Notes: generated by a model not told the origin, from the sequence alone. Shown: positions 15,569 to 23,761, counted from the stretch's first letter. The stretch: DNA of 37,740 nt from Paenibacillus sp. EZ-K15 (GCF_002573715.1 NZ_PDHM01000025.1:1-37740); one strand, 5' to 3'. Made by a program: numbers and translations.

Positions 15569-17485
15569 ATGACGATGAAAAACACGCTAACCCTGCGTAA
15601 TTTGTATCTTTTTTTATGTATAGTCCTTCTGCTGCTGATCGGATATAAGGGATTTCATATCTATCAGAAAATCGAATCGATGGCACAAGCAGAGTTATTG
15701 TATGCTCAGAAGAAGCTTGTTCAGGCAGAAGAATGGTATCAGAAGGCGCGAAATAACCGCTCCCTTCTATATAAAGAAGAGCTGCTTGCCTCAAGACTAC
15801 ACGAGCTTGAACCCATTACTTCCATGAAGCAGAACCTTTCCTCGCTTGATCATCGATTGAGCCGGGCCGGGGAAGCAGGCGATTTTTCCGGCTTTATGAA
15901 CGTATATACTGAATTGCTTGATACAGAGCAGAAGCTGGCGGGGCAGCAAGGAGCTTACGCTTCCTACTACGATGAAATTGCTGCGTTCTACGGAATCCCC
16001 GACGATGTGAAACGGATATTCCTGCAGTTCATTGGTTTGTTTAACCGCCAGGCCGACGAGCTGCTTGAAGAGTTGCAGTATGACGACAACAGCTTCAAAT
16101 GGAATTTACTCCGCATTCCGGATTCATTCTACGGCGGGGAGAAGCAGAAGAATGACAAGCTGCTCCGTCTGTTCCAGCGTTATGACGAAATGGTCCTAAC
16201 CCGTCTGGCAGGAGCCGGGCAGTATACGGATCTGCTGAATTGGTCACATGCCATGAGTTCAGAATATGCCAGCCGATCGCTGCCGGCTGCCTGGTTGAAT
16301 AGCAAGACCGATGAACTTGTGTATACCATGCTGCAAAAGGATGTCCAGCGAGAGCGGCCTTCCGATTTTGTTTCGCACGCCATGGGGTATAGAGACTATC
16401 TGGACCGGAGCGGTCTGAAGAACGCTACAATTATGGAGTATATTCAGAATCAGATGAACCGGTGGATCGCAGCTGCCGATGCAATGGTACAAGATCAGAA
16501 CTACGAGGAAGCGGTAGCACTTTATGAAGCACTGTCGGGATACCAGGATATGAGCAGTAAACTGCAAGCTGCCAAACTGGCTTGGACGATTCACGATCCG
16601 ATTCGTTTGTTCCAAACGGCTGGTCTGAAAGGCAGCTTCAGCTATGTGAGCGGAGGCGGGAATCGTTTCGGAGGATTGGCCTATGCCATTGGAGTCGATG
16701 AGGGGAATATCATCTATTTAGCGGTCTTGAAGACCGATGAAACGGTGCAATTATTCCAAAACCGTGATTACCCGTCCGACATCGCCATCCAACAGGTTTC
16801 AGTCGAGGATTCGCTTAGCTCCGCAAAGAATCCGGTTATCCTAGTAGAGGGCGATGCGGGAACCGATCTTGTATTGTATTCAGGCTATGAAGCCAGAGAT
16901 GCCAACCTGTCGCCGCTGTTCCAGTTCACGGCCGAAGACTACCAGGTCCAGCCCGATAAGTCTATACTGGTCACCAATCTGGAAGGAGTAAGCCCGGAAG
17001 AGATCGCCATCTTCGAGCGTCAAGGAGACCAATACGGATTCACAGGGTATCAGGTTCATTATACCGACATCGATATCGCTAATATCGAGAGATATCCGAA
17101 TGAGAAGGTGCGCTTCTCTATCCATATCCCGGAAGGTGGCTATGGTGAGGTCTTAGCTGAACGCAATGGATACCATGTCATCTTAAAAGGAGACCTGGAT
17201 TTCCCTGCGGGTAGCGCGACCCTAATCGGAACATTCAGCGGCGAGTATCAGCAGCTGGAGATCCCGGGAAGCAGCCAGCCTCCTGCGGCTCCAGACCCTG
17301 CCGAACCGGAGAACGGACAAGTTGATGGAGATATCATGGATGAGACAGAGGATCCAAGCGAACCCGTAACTGGTAATGAGCTCAATCCTGAGGATGCCCA
17401 ACAAGACAATAGCGAGAAAAGCGACAGTAGCGGATCCAGTCAGCTCACGCAGGTGCCAGTTGTTCAGGTGGAATCGATCGAGTAA
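15569..17485 (+). CDS. Membrane-anchored TPR-like protein with acidic tail, 638 aa
   Basis: The ATG at 15569 follows an AGAGGGGC ribosome binding site and starts 15 bases after the zinc-ribbon gene. Residues about 8-27 form an uncleaved signal anchor, so the rest should be extracellular. Residues 30-60 (AQKKLVQAEEWYQKA) and about 310-335 (YEEAVALYEALSGY) look like tetratricopeptide helices; a beta-rich region covers about 350-560. The last ~80 residues are Pro/Glu/Asp/Ser-rich and low complexity, much like the tail of the 991-aa protein of the other unit. I do not recognise the family. The shared tail type and the divergent promoter suggest that it is the outside partner of the same assembly. 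Confidence 0.72.
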   Translation: MTMKNTLTLRNLYLFLCIVLLLLIGYKGFHIYQKIESMAQAELLYAQKKLVQAEEWYQKARNNRSLLYKEELLASRLHELEPITSMKQNLSSLDHRLSRAGEAGDFSGFMNVYTELLDTEQKLAGQQGAYASYYDEIAAFYGIPDDVKRIFLQFIGLFNRQADELLEELQYDDNSFKWNLLRIPDSFYGGEKQKNDKLLRLFQRYDEMVLTRLAGAGQYTDLLNWSHAMSSEYASRSLPAAWLNSKTDELVYTMLQKDVQRERPSDFVSHAMGYRDYLDRSGLKNATIMEYIQNQMNRWIAAADAMVQDQNYEEAVALYEALSGYQDMSSKLQAAKLAWTIHDPIRLFQTAGLKGSFSYVSGGGNRFGGLAYAIGVDEGNIIYLAVLKTDETVQLFQNRDYPSDIAIQQVSVEDSLSSAKNPVILVEGDAGTDLVLYSGYEARDANLSPLFQFTAEDYQVQPDKSILVTNLEGVSPEEIAIFERQGDQYGFTGYQVHYTDIDIANIERYPNEKVRFSIHIPEGGYGEVLAERNGYHVILKGDLDFPAGSATLIGTFSGEYQQLEIPGSSQPPAAPDPAEPENGQVDGDIMDETEDPSEPVTGNELNPEDAQQDNSEKSDSSGSSQLTQVPVVQVESIE

Positions 17486-17492
17486 GTATAAC

Positions 17493-17531
17493 GAAAGGCT
17501 ACGCCCCTTATCACCAGGGGCGTAGCCTTTC
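17493..17531 (+). terminator. Intrinsic terminator after the rightward unit
   Basis: A perfect 15-bp inverted repeat (17493-17507 with 17517-17531, 9-base loop, GC-rich core) begins eight bases after the stop codon at 17485 and is followed by TATTCTT. It marks the end of the rightward genes and may also stop transcription from the opposite side. Confidence 0.85.
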
Positions 17532-17630
17532 TATTCTTCCGAAATCGTGAAATCTGAATTCTATTTCGCTGATAGACTGGTTCGTTAACACCGAGATCGG
17601 AATGGCTTTTGGGACAGCACCTCTAATCCT

Positions 17631-18476
17631 TTAACTGATAGAAAACCTGTTCAATTTTGCCTCAGTACCAAGCATGACAGTGCTAAGCTCATTCCCTCGG
17701 CTATCTTGTCCCCTTCTGAAATAGAGACTGCGCAAGAAATTCTTGCTGTTCACGCGAGCAATCACCTGACTGCGACTTCTCGGCAAATTGCAGCATTGCG
17801 CTAAGCCGCTAATCCAATCAGCGATTTCTTGATATGGAAGTAACTCTTTGTCAATCATCATATCCACGATGTTGACCAACCGCTCATCATCCTCATCGCT
17901 AAAAATGTGTCTGCCATTATGAAGCATGCCAGAAATAGCGATAAGAACCTCACGCAGCATTGCGACGCTGCTCTCCTCGCACTGCACCAACTCGACAAAA
18001 ACATCCGCACCGTGAGACGCGCCGTGAGCCCAGCCTCCTACTGAAAGGTAACCTCGCAGATCCTTCTCCTCTTTATAATAACGGAGCATTGCATGCATTA
18101 ATTGCTCAATTTCCGCTTGATTGAAAAATGGATTCTGTCTGTGGCGTTGCACAATCAAAGCGATAGGCAAGGCAGAGAACGTCCTTGTAAAAACTGACTG
18201 ATCATCCTCGCTGCCAATATTATAGAACAAATGGTTCTCATCAGTCAGAACAGTTAAGAGGCTACGCAACTCCTCTCCACTGAACCTATTCTCCTCCTTA
18301 ATCCACATATAAAACATCGGATAGATCAGGTTATCCCGTAATTCTGGCTGAGGATCGCCAATATATTGAAGTAACAAAGGTAAGAGATCTTGATGCTGCT
18401 CACCTTCCCGTAACTGATACTCGTCCTTCTCAATTCTTTGCAAATCCAGCATCAATTTGGTCCTTGTATCGCTCAT
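17631..18476 (-). CDS. DUF2785-family protein
   Basis: This 281-aa protein is soluble and mostly helical, with no signal peptide. The segment GGWAHGASHGADVF near residues 152-165 is the most telling motif and resembles the conserved GWAHAxAHGAD segment of DUF2785 proteins, a family without known function found in Firmicutes. The start ATG at 18476 has a GAGGGACGGG ribosome binding site. It is transcribed away from the tnsA remnant and is followed by the strong hairpin at 17493-17531. It stands alone between the VWA/tubulin cluster and the Tn7-like region, so it may be transposon cargo, but nothing in the sequence proves that. Confidence 0.65.
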   Translation of the reverse strand: MSDTRTKLMLDLQRIEKDEYQLREGEQHQDLLPLLLQYIGDPQPELRDNLIYPMFYMWIKEENRFSGEELRSLLTVLTDENHLFYNIGSEDDQSVFTRTFSALPIALIVQRHRQNPFFNQAEIEQLMHAMLRYYKEEKDLRGYLSVGGWAHGASHGADVFVELVQCEESSVAMLREVLIAISGMLHNGRHIFSDEDDERLVNIVDMMIDKELLPYQEIADWISGLAQCCNLPRSRSQVIARVNSKNFLRSLYFRRGQDSRGNELSTVMLGTEAKLNRFSIS

Positions 18477-18730
18477 TTTCCCGTCCCTCTCATCATTCGT
18501 TCTATTCGGTCGATTGTTTTATCAAATAATCTTAAACCTATTATATTTTGAAATTTTTTGCAATCTTATTTTCACTCCCGATTCATGAGCTGTAATTAAC
18601 CTTTGACTCTACTTTAAGTCATCAATAAGAATTATTTCCGATAATATCCAAAGTGAAATCATATAAATTATCATAGTGTAATAGTTCAATTGCTTTCATT
18701 TCAAGCCTTACTGCATATGTAGTTTCTCTA
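18477..18730. other. AT-rich intergenic stretch with a possible coding fragment
   Basis: This stretch has markedly lower GC than the cluster to its left. On the minus strand, 18730 to 18622 encodes an open fragment (YAVRLEMKAIELL, then HYDNLYDF, then two stops) that lies in a different frame from the tnsA remnant and matches nothing I recognise. No intact gene or RNA is seen. Confidence 0.4.
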
Positions 18731-18979
18731 TTTTTTCAAAATCTGTTCTGCGGCCAGCAACAATATAACTCGAATACTCAGTTAAATAAAAATAATTGCG
18801 TTCTAAATCCGACAGAAATTCATGCTGTCTGTTTGTTTTTATTCCTTTTAAACGAGTTGAACGACCCTTTGAAGATACATCTTGAATCTTTAACCAAGGT
18901 TTATAATCTACTCCAATACCGGTCCTCGACCTTGTTTAATCCACTGTTCAATCTCGGATGTTCTTTTTCTTTTCGACAT
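18731..18979 (-). pseudogene. tnsA: tnsA remnant (Tn7-type transposase endonuclease), frameshifted
   Basis: Reading from ATG at 18979, the product starts MSKRKRTSEIEQWIKQGRG, then meets a stop after about 23 codons. A +1 change of frame restores DYKPWLKIQDV, SSKGRSTRLKG and LSDLERNYFYLTEYS, which is the conserved N-terminus of Tn7-family TnsA. TnsA is the endonuclease that, with TnsB, cuts the transposon ends. The catalytic domain and everything after about residue 80 is missing, so the gene is dead. It reads leftward, away from glmS. This is the orientation expected of a Tn7-like element whose right end once lay just to the right (near 19045), separate from the element at 19052-25885. Confidence 0.85.
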
Positions 18980-19012
18980 AAAAAAACCCTTTAGATAATC
19001 ATATCTAAAGGG
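18980..19012 (-). terminator. Hairpin with T7 tract directly before tnsA
   Basis: CCCTTTAGAT (18987-18996) and ATCTAAAGGG (19003-19012) form a perfect 10-bp stem with a six-base loop, followed on the minus strand by seven T and then the tnsA ATG. The 3' arm contains AAAGGG, the only possible ribosome binding site for tnsA, so the site is buried in the stem. The hairpin could end incoming transcription, block translation, or both. Confidence 0.75.
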
Positions 19013-19046
19013 GTAAAACGGTGTAACTTTATTTCAAAATCTACAT

Positions 19047-19051
19047 TAAGC
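19047..19051. repeat. Left target-site duplication TAAGC
   Basis: TAAGC immediately precedes the left terminus (TGTCAGG) of the Tn7-like element and recurs at 25886-25890. Tn7-family elements make 5-bp duplications. Confidence 0.65.
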
Positions 19052-19060
19052 TGTCAGGTG

Positions 19061-19180
19061 TTAAAAAACTCTGGAACCATTTTCGTTGATTTTGCTGAGT
19101 TTGCTGCGGCACGTGATAAACACTTAAAATAGAAAGTGTGGAACCGCTAGGAATTTCCATAAAAAGAAAGTTGGAAACCT
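19061..19180 (+). repeat. Three spaced TnsB-type sites, left end
   Basis: Copies of an A-rich stretch followed by TGGAACC are centred at 19073-19078, 19140-19145 and 19173-19179 (the last reads GGAAACC). Spacing is uneven, as in the left end of Tn7. The same unit appears four times on the minus strand at 25784-25862. Confidence 0.7.
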
Positions 19181-19189
19181 GTGTCGAGA

Positions 19190-20160
19190 GCTTCGGGCAA
19201 GGAAGCGGCACTTGCTGAAACTGCTGCTCTGCTAGTGCTCAGAAAAAAGGCCAATGAAATTTTGGGGGACAACGAGGACGACTGATCAGTGCCTCAGATC
19301 GCGATACAGCTATTATACTGATTAAAGAAGCAGTTAGTGGAGCAAGAAAACCACTTGCTTGTAAGGAGCTAGGCATTAGCCAGAGAAGCCTGCAACGCTG
19401 GAGAAGTGACCTCACTCACACCAAATGAGGATCAGCGGTCGCTAGTGGAACGACCAACGCCCAAAAACAAGCTGAGCAATGAAGAAAGAGAAACGATCGT
19501 CCAGACGGTCAATCAACCAGCGTTCAAGAGTCCTCCACCCAGTCAAATCGTTCCTCGACTTGCTGACGAAGGTGTTTATATCGCATCAGAGTCTAAGTTC
19601 TACCGAGTCCTAAAAGATGCAGATATGCAGCACCATCGCGGAAGGGGTCCCAATCAAGTTTGGATGTGGGATATCAGCTGGCTTCCCGGACCGGCTAAAG
19701 GCATCTATTACTATCTCTATCTCATCTTCGATTTATATAGTCGGAAGATTATTGCATGGGATGTATGGCTTGAAGAATCTGCTGAGAATGCTAGTTTACT
19801 AGTTAGACGAGGTATGCTTTCCGAACAGCGAAGGCCTTCGCCACAGCCGCTTGTGCTGCACTCAGACAATGGCAGTCCTACGAAGGAGTTATCGCTACTA
19901 GAAACCCTATATCAACTCGGCTTCACGCCTTCAAGAAGCCGTCTAAAAGTGAGTAATGACAACACTTATGCGGAATCCATCTTTAGAACCTGCAAATATC
20001 GTCCTAGCTATCCAGCCAAGGGATTCTCGGATCTAACAGATGCAAACTTCAACTATTGGAGACGCATTCCAATGACAACTTGCCCTGTCATCCTTTGGAC
20101 ATTTTGCATTGGTAGTAACACCGATGTACCTCATCCGCTCCTTATACTAAAGTTTGCAGA
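19190..20160 (+). pseudogene. IS3-family transposase, degenerate
   Basis: The coding sequence is broken into several frames. A first piece (19196-19285) reads KEAALAETAALLVLRKKANE, typical of the end of IS3 OrfA. A second frame (to 19427) carries the helix-turn-helix segment LGISQRSLQRWR. The main piece from 19406 holds the integrase core with its DDE residues (D in MWDISWLPGP, D in LHSDNGSP, E in DNTYAESIFRTCKYRP). About 15-20 residues normally present before GPNQVW are missing near 19638, and the C-terminus is scrambled after about 20050. No intact ends were identified. It lies just inside the left end of the Tn7-like element and is a later or carried insertion now dead. Confidence 0.85.
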
Positions 20161-20242
20161 ATATGCGATAACTTCCCCCGAAACGATTTTGTCAGACCTT
20201 TACTGTCCACCTTCCCATCCTTCAGGAACACAGAGATGATGC

Positions 20243-20818
20243 TTATGCAAATCGCACACCCATAATCCCAGTGACCAAACCGAAAATAATACCGATAATG
20301 CAAGCCGCCAGCCAGATTTTTCTGCTGCGGGCTTTTTTCAAGAAACAGTACCCTACTATGCCAAATAAAATCCCCTCGATTAAAAACCAAGGTTCAAAGA
20401 GCACTAGATCCCACAACACATAGGCATCTTCATGGATGTCAAATGATCCCGACTCCAACCCGACTACCCCTCTGATTTGAAGTATTCTATAAACAATTCC
20501 ATACATGCCGTGCGAAGTGGCTAACGAACATCCTGCCCAGGATATAAATAGCAACATATAACTAGAAACTCTGCCCTTACTCCAATAAATAAATGCAAGA
20601 CCAATAAGTCCGGCAACGGTTAGAAATACGGATGCAATCCAATTAATCAAATCAAAATGGATAGATTGTATTGTATTGGGTTTTAGTATGCTCCCCCCCA
20701 TCTTGCCGCCTAAAGCCCAATAAAGGTGTGGAAACATATAAACGAAGGACCAAATAGAAACTGCGTAACCCGACCAAACCAACGATTTTGTTTGCGTATG
20801 TTGCGTTTGCGTATGCAT
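20243..20818 (-). CDS. Four-TM membrane protein, DUF3995-like
   Basis: This 191-aa integral membrane protein has about four to five TM helices. Near the N-terminus the segment MFPHLYWALGG matches the pattern of the DUF3995 family, small membrane proteins of unknown function. I chose ATG at 20818 over GTG at 20827 because the GGGAGG site is ten bases before the ATG and only one before the GTG. The gene begins six bases past the stop of the upstream membrane protein and is the last of four genes in a unit with a sensor kinase and response regulator. Such pairs often control or sense through adjacent membrane proteins, for example in antimicrobial response; here this is only inference. Confidence 0.72.
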   Translation of the reverse strand: MHTQTQHTQTKSLVWSGYAVSIWSFVYMFPHLYWALGGKMGGSILKPNTIQSIHFDLINWIASVFLTVAGLIGLAFIYWSKGRVSSYMLLFISWAGCSLATSHGMYGIVYRILQIRGVVGLESGSFDIHEDAYVLWDLVLFEPWFLIEGILFGIVGYCFLKKARSRKIWLAACIIGIIFGLVTGIMGVRFA

Positions 20819-20823
20819 ATCTA

Positions 20824-21285
20824 TCACGCCTCCCTAGTCATGCCGTCTATCAATCTGCTCCGTGCACGCCACGCGGTGAGACCAAACAAGACCGCTCCAA
20901 TCAGAGACCATGGACCTGGCCCTAATATGTGAAGGAAAATCGTGAAGTCTTTGCGTTGCACCGCGAGAATCAGATGCCAGACATCGTGTAAGCTCATAAT
21001 TGCAAACGCGGTCCATGTGAGCGCAAGCGCTGCCCGGAACCATCTTCTTCCGCCCCAGAAGCGGACAAGCGCCATTGCAGCCGCTGCGAATATGAAACAG
21101 ATGAGGCTGGGAAGCATACCCCATGCGATAAACAGTCCTATCTTCTGTTCCGCAGCAGGAGCATTTATGAAGCCGAGGAGGTTGGCGATAAAATGGAGAA
21201 CGCCAAGCCCGATCGCCGAGGCGCATGCGCTGTATCCCGTCCATTTCTCACCCATTGTTTGCATCCTTTCATTTCGTTCGTTCAT
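20824..21285 (-). CDS. Four-TM membrane protein, 153 aa
   Basis: This protein is predicted to have four TM helices (roughly residues 16-34, 45-70, 77-98 and 117-135). It is related in size and topology to the next gene and may be a distant paralogue. The ATG at 21285 is chosen because GAGGAG stands ten bases upstream; a longer reading that starts inside the response-regulator gene has no such site. It is separated from the regulator by 29 bases and from the next gene by overlap of the ribosome binding site, so all are likely co-transcribed. I do not recognise a specific family. Confidence 0.7.
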   Translation of the reverse strand: MNERNERMQTMGEKWTGYSACASAIGLGVLHFIANLLGFINAPAAEQKIGLFIAWGMLPSLICFIFAAAAMALVRFWGGRRWFRAALALTWTAFAIMSLHDVWHLILAVQRKDFTIFLHILGPGPWSLIGAVLFGLTAWRARSRLIDGMTREA

Positions 21286-21314
21286 AATCGCATCACTCCT
21301 CTTTTCCCTGCATC

Positions 21315-21980
21315 CTATACATCTCCGCGCTTTCGCTGAACGACGCCTTGTTCCCAAGCAAAGACAGCCGCCTGGGTCCGATCCGCCAGTTGCAATTTGC
21401 CAAGGATATTGCTGACATGACCCTTCACTGTTTGCTCGCTGATGCCCAACGCTTGCGCGATAGCCGCATTGGCGTTTCCTTGGGCGATAAGGCGCAATAC
21501 TTCAAGCTCACGATCGGTTAAATCGTTAAAAACGTTGGGAATATCTTTTCGTTCCTCGCGAAGCTCCTGCACTACCCGAGCGGCCACGCGCGGATGGAGA
21601 AATGCTTCGCCGCCACGCGCTTTTCGGATAATGTCAGCAAGATCGCCCGACTGAACATTCTTTAATACGTAAGAAAGAGCTCCCGCACGTAAAGCGGGAA
21701 ATATATAGACGTCCTCCTGAAAAGAGGTCAACACGACAATTTGGGAATGGGGGCTGCGTTTCTTTATTCGGCGGATCGCTTCAATCCCGCCAATTCCCGG
21801 CATCGACAAATCCATTAGGACGACATCGGGCACCAGATCGGCTACAAGATGTTCCGCTTCCTCTCCGGAAGCCGCTTCCCCCACGATGCGCAAATCGGAT
21901 TGAGTTTCGAGAAATGAACGAACTCCGTGGCGCACCAGGCTATGATCATCAACCAATAAAATGTGAATGTCATCCTCCAT
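21315..21980 (-). CDS. NarL/LuxR-type response regulator
   Basis: This 221-aa protein has a receiver domain (1-120) with acidic pocket DD at 11-12, phosphoacceptor D57 (VVLMDLSMPG), T85 and K107, and a C-terminal LuxR-type helix-turn-helix (LTDRELEVLRLIAQG and EQTVKGHVSNILGKL). All key residues are intact. The ATG at 21980 has GGGAG upstream; an in-frame GTG seven codons earlier is possible but lacks a site. It follows the sensor kinase by about 46 bases and precedes two small membrane proteins. Phosphorylation by the kinase should lead to DNA binding, possibly at the inverted repeat upstream of the operon (23638-23666). The signal is unknown. Confidence 0.92.
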   Translation of the reverse strand: MEDDIHILLVDDHSLVRHGVRSFLETQSDLRIVGEAASGEEAEHLVADLVPDVVLMDLSMPGIGGIEAIRRIKKRSPHSQIVVLTSFQEDVYIFPALRAGALSYVLKNVQSGDLADIIRKARGGEAFLHPRVAARVVQELREERKDIPNVFNDLTDRELEVLRLIAQGNANAAIAQALGISEQTVKGHVSNILGKLQLADRTQAAVFAWEQGVVQRKRGDV

Positions 21981-22026
21981 CGGTATTCTCACTCCCTTCA
22001 CTTATAGGACTCGTACTTATGCACCA

Positions 22027-23511
22027 TCATGCTTCATTGTCCTGCTGCCCATGGCCCGGCACCGTTGCAGTGACGACAAACCCTTGCTCCGGCTTGCTCT
22101 GGTAGCTAACCTCTCCTCCGAATGGAAGGAGCCGTTCAGACATGGAAAGGAGACCGATCCCTTTTCCTATTTTGCTTGAGACACGACACCCTCGGCCATT
22201 ATCGGCAATCTCCAGTGTCGTCCTATCCTGTTCGAAAATGAGTTGAATACGAACGGTACGCGCCTCGCTGTGGCGGGCAACATTCGACAACGCTTCTTGC
22301 GTTAGACGGTATAAGGCTTCTTCCAGCTGCAACGGGATTGGATTCATCCCTTGGACTTGAAAAACAGCATCGATCCCTGTTCTCTCTGCCCATTGCTCGA
22401 TTTGCTCAAGCAGCGCTTGAGGAAACCTTTTGCCTTCCAGCATGGCGGGACGCAGCTCATGGATCAGATTCGTGAGATCGTCCTGTACCTGCCCCAGTAA
22501 ATCCTCTGCTTGTTCCAGACGGGGGAGCGCACCTTCTTTTCCCTGCAGCAGAAGTGCTTTCGCTCCGCTAATTTGCATGAAAAGCGCGAACAACTGCTGC
22601 TTGATGCTGTCATGCAAATCGCGCGCCATTCTACCCCTCTCATCCAAAGCGGCTTGCTCCTGGCGCACCTGAACAAGGTGCTGAAGCTGTTCGGCCATAT
22701 GATTCAAGCGGCGTGTCAGCCGTCCGATTTCGTCTCCGCCGGGATCTTGCACCAAGACGGAGAAATCGCCGTGGCTCCAATGGTCGGCGGCATCCGCCAA
22801 AGTGCCGAACCGCCGGATGAGCGGCCGTGAAGTGACCGCACCAAACACAGCGCCTGCCGCTCCAACACATAGAACTATAATTACTGAGGCTGGAAGCAAG
22901 ACAGTCACGCCGATTCCAAGCCATAACGAGGGGTGAATCTTGAGGTTTTCCGCTTGCATAACGAGAATTCCATCTGCCTGCTTCTCCGTTGCCCTTAGCG
23001 GTATGAATGCCAGAACTCCTGTTGATGCGCTCTCATGCGTTATCAACTTGACGTCACCCTGGCTGTCGAGATACGTTTGCAATTGATCCGCTGTCTGATT
23101 TGTGAGCTGAGCCGACAGCAAAGTTCCATGTGACGGAGGGCGGACGCCGGCCCCTGTCGATGTGAGAACTTGCCCTTGCCGGTCAACGACAGCAAGGATG
23201 CCCGTGTAAGAAAACACTTTGTCCACGACTCGCTGTTGCTGCTCGAGCCAAAGAGTCAAGCCTGCACGATCGGGTCCATGATCGCCTGCCAGCAAAGAAC
23301 CGGCGACATTCGCATTGCTTTTCAAGGCACTCGTTAGCAAGAATGAGCGCGACATATACATTCCCCACCCGAGCGCCAAGAGGAGCAGAAGCTCTACAAG
23401 GAGCCATGCCAAAATGCTGATCAGCATATAGGATCGCGTCAGTCGCCAATGCAGCGGTCGAAATGACTTGAAAAAACGTTTCCGCACACTACTCTCTTCT
23501 CTAGTTGACAT
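22027..23511 (-). CDS. NarL-family sensor histidine kinase
   Basis: This 494-aa membrane kinase has TM helices at about 29-52 and 197-225, an extracytoplasmic sensor region of about 140 residues between them, a HAMP domain (about 226-280), a HisKA_3 dimerisation domain with the phosphorylated H300 (MARDLHDSIKQQ) and a HATPase domain with N, G1 and G2 boxes (NVARHSEA, DNGRGC, GIGLLSMSERL). All catalytic residues are present. Its ATG at 23511 follows the TAA of a 31-aa ORF by a single base and has no convincing ribosome binding site of its own, so its translation probably depends on that ORF. It forms an operon with the response regulator downstream. Confidence 0.9.
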   Translation of the reverse strand: MSTREESSVRKRFFKSFRPLHWRLTRSYMLISILAWLLVELLLLLALGWGMYMSRSFLLTSALKSNANVAGSLLAGDHGPDRAGLTLWLEQQQRVVDKVFSYTGILAVVDRQGQVLTSTGAGVRPPSHGTLLSAQLTNQTADQLQTYLDSQGDVKLITHESASTGVLAFIPLRATEKQADGILVMQAENLKIHPSLWLGIGVTVLLPASVIIVLCVGAAGAVFGAVTSRPLIRRFGTLADAADHWSHGDFSVLVQDPGGDEIGRLTRRLNHMAEQLQHLVQVRQEQAALDERGRMARDLHDSIKQQLFALFMQISGAKALLLQGKEGALPRLEQAEDLLGQVQDDLTNLIHELRPAMLEGKRFPQALLEQIEQWAERTGIDAVFQVQGMNPIPLQLEEALYRLTQEALSNVARHSEARTVRIQLIFEQDRTTLEIADNGRGCRVSSKIGKGIGLLSMSERLLPFGGEVSYQSKPEQGFVVTATVPGHGQQDNEA

Positions 23512-23512
23512 T

Positions 23513-23608
23513 TTACATTAATGCCCAGGAGCACGCCGCGTACCCGCTCCCTATCCACCACGGAGTAACGGTGCTTTTTGCTAAAACCCAGTATGTTTGA
23601 TCCACCAT
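23513..23608 (-). CDS. 31-aa hydrophobic peptide upstream of the sensor kinase
   Basis: From ATG at 23608, with AAAGGAG placed five bases upstream, a 31-codon frame runs to TAA at 23513-23515, one base before the kinase ATG. The peptide is rich in Trp, Tyr and small residues (YWVLAKSTVTPWW, IGSGYAACSWALM). It has the best ribosome binding site in the operon, while the kinase has none. It may be a translation-coupling leader, a small membrane peptide that touches the kinase, or both. No homologue is known to me. Confidence 0.55.
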   Translation of the reverse strand: MVDQTYWVLAKSTVTPWWIGSGYAACSWALM

Positions 23609-23637
23609 GATTTCTCCTTTCGTAAAATGCAATCATT

Positions 23638-23666
23638 CATGCCATTATGAATTCCGTTATGGCATG
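23638..23666. promoter_or_regulatory. Inverted repeat upstream of the two-component operon
   Basis: CATGCCAT (23638-23645) and ATGGCATG (23659-23666) are perfect 8-bp arms separated by 13 bases, 30 bases before the 31-aa ORF. The geometry suits a dimeric regulator, plausibly the response regulator of this operon. A role as an RNA hairpin in the leader is also possible. Confidence 0.45.
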
Positions 23667-23761
23667 GTACGAAGTTATCAGTTCTACAAAAAAAGTATAT
23701 ACTATAACCAACGCTATGGGATGCCTCTATAGGAGTGTTTCAGACGATACTTCGGATGCAT

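Noticed and set aside
23439..23636. A 65-aa minus-strand frame overlapping the kinase start
   Set aside because: It is out of frame with the kinase and lacks a ribosome binding site; the 31-aa frame in the same place has one.
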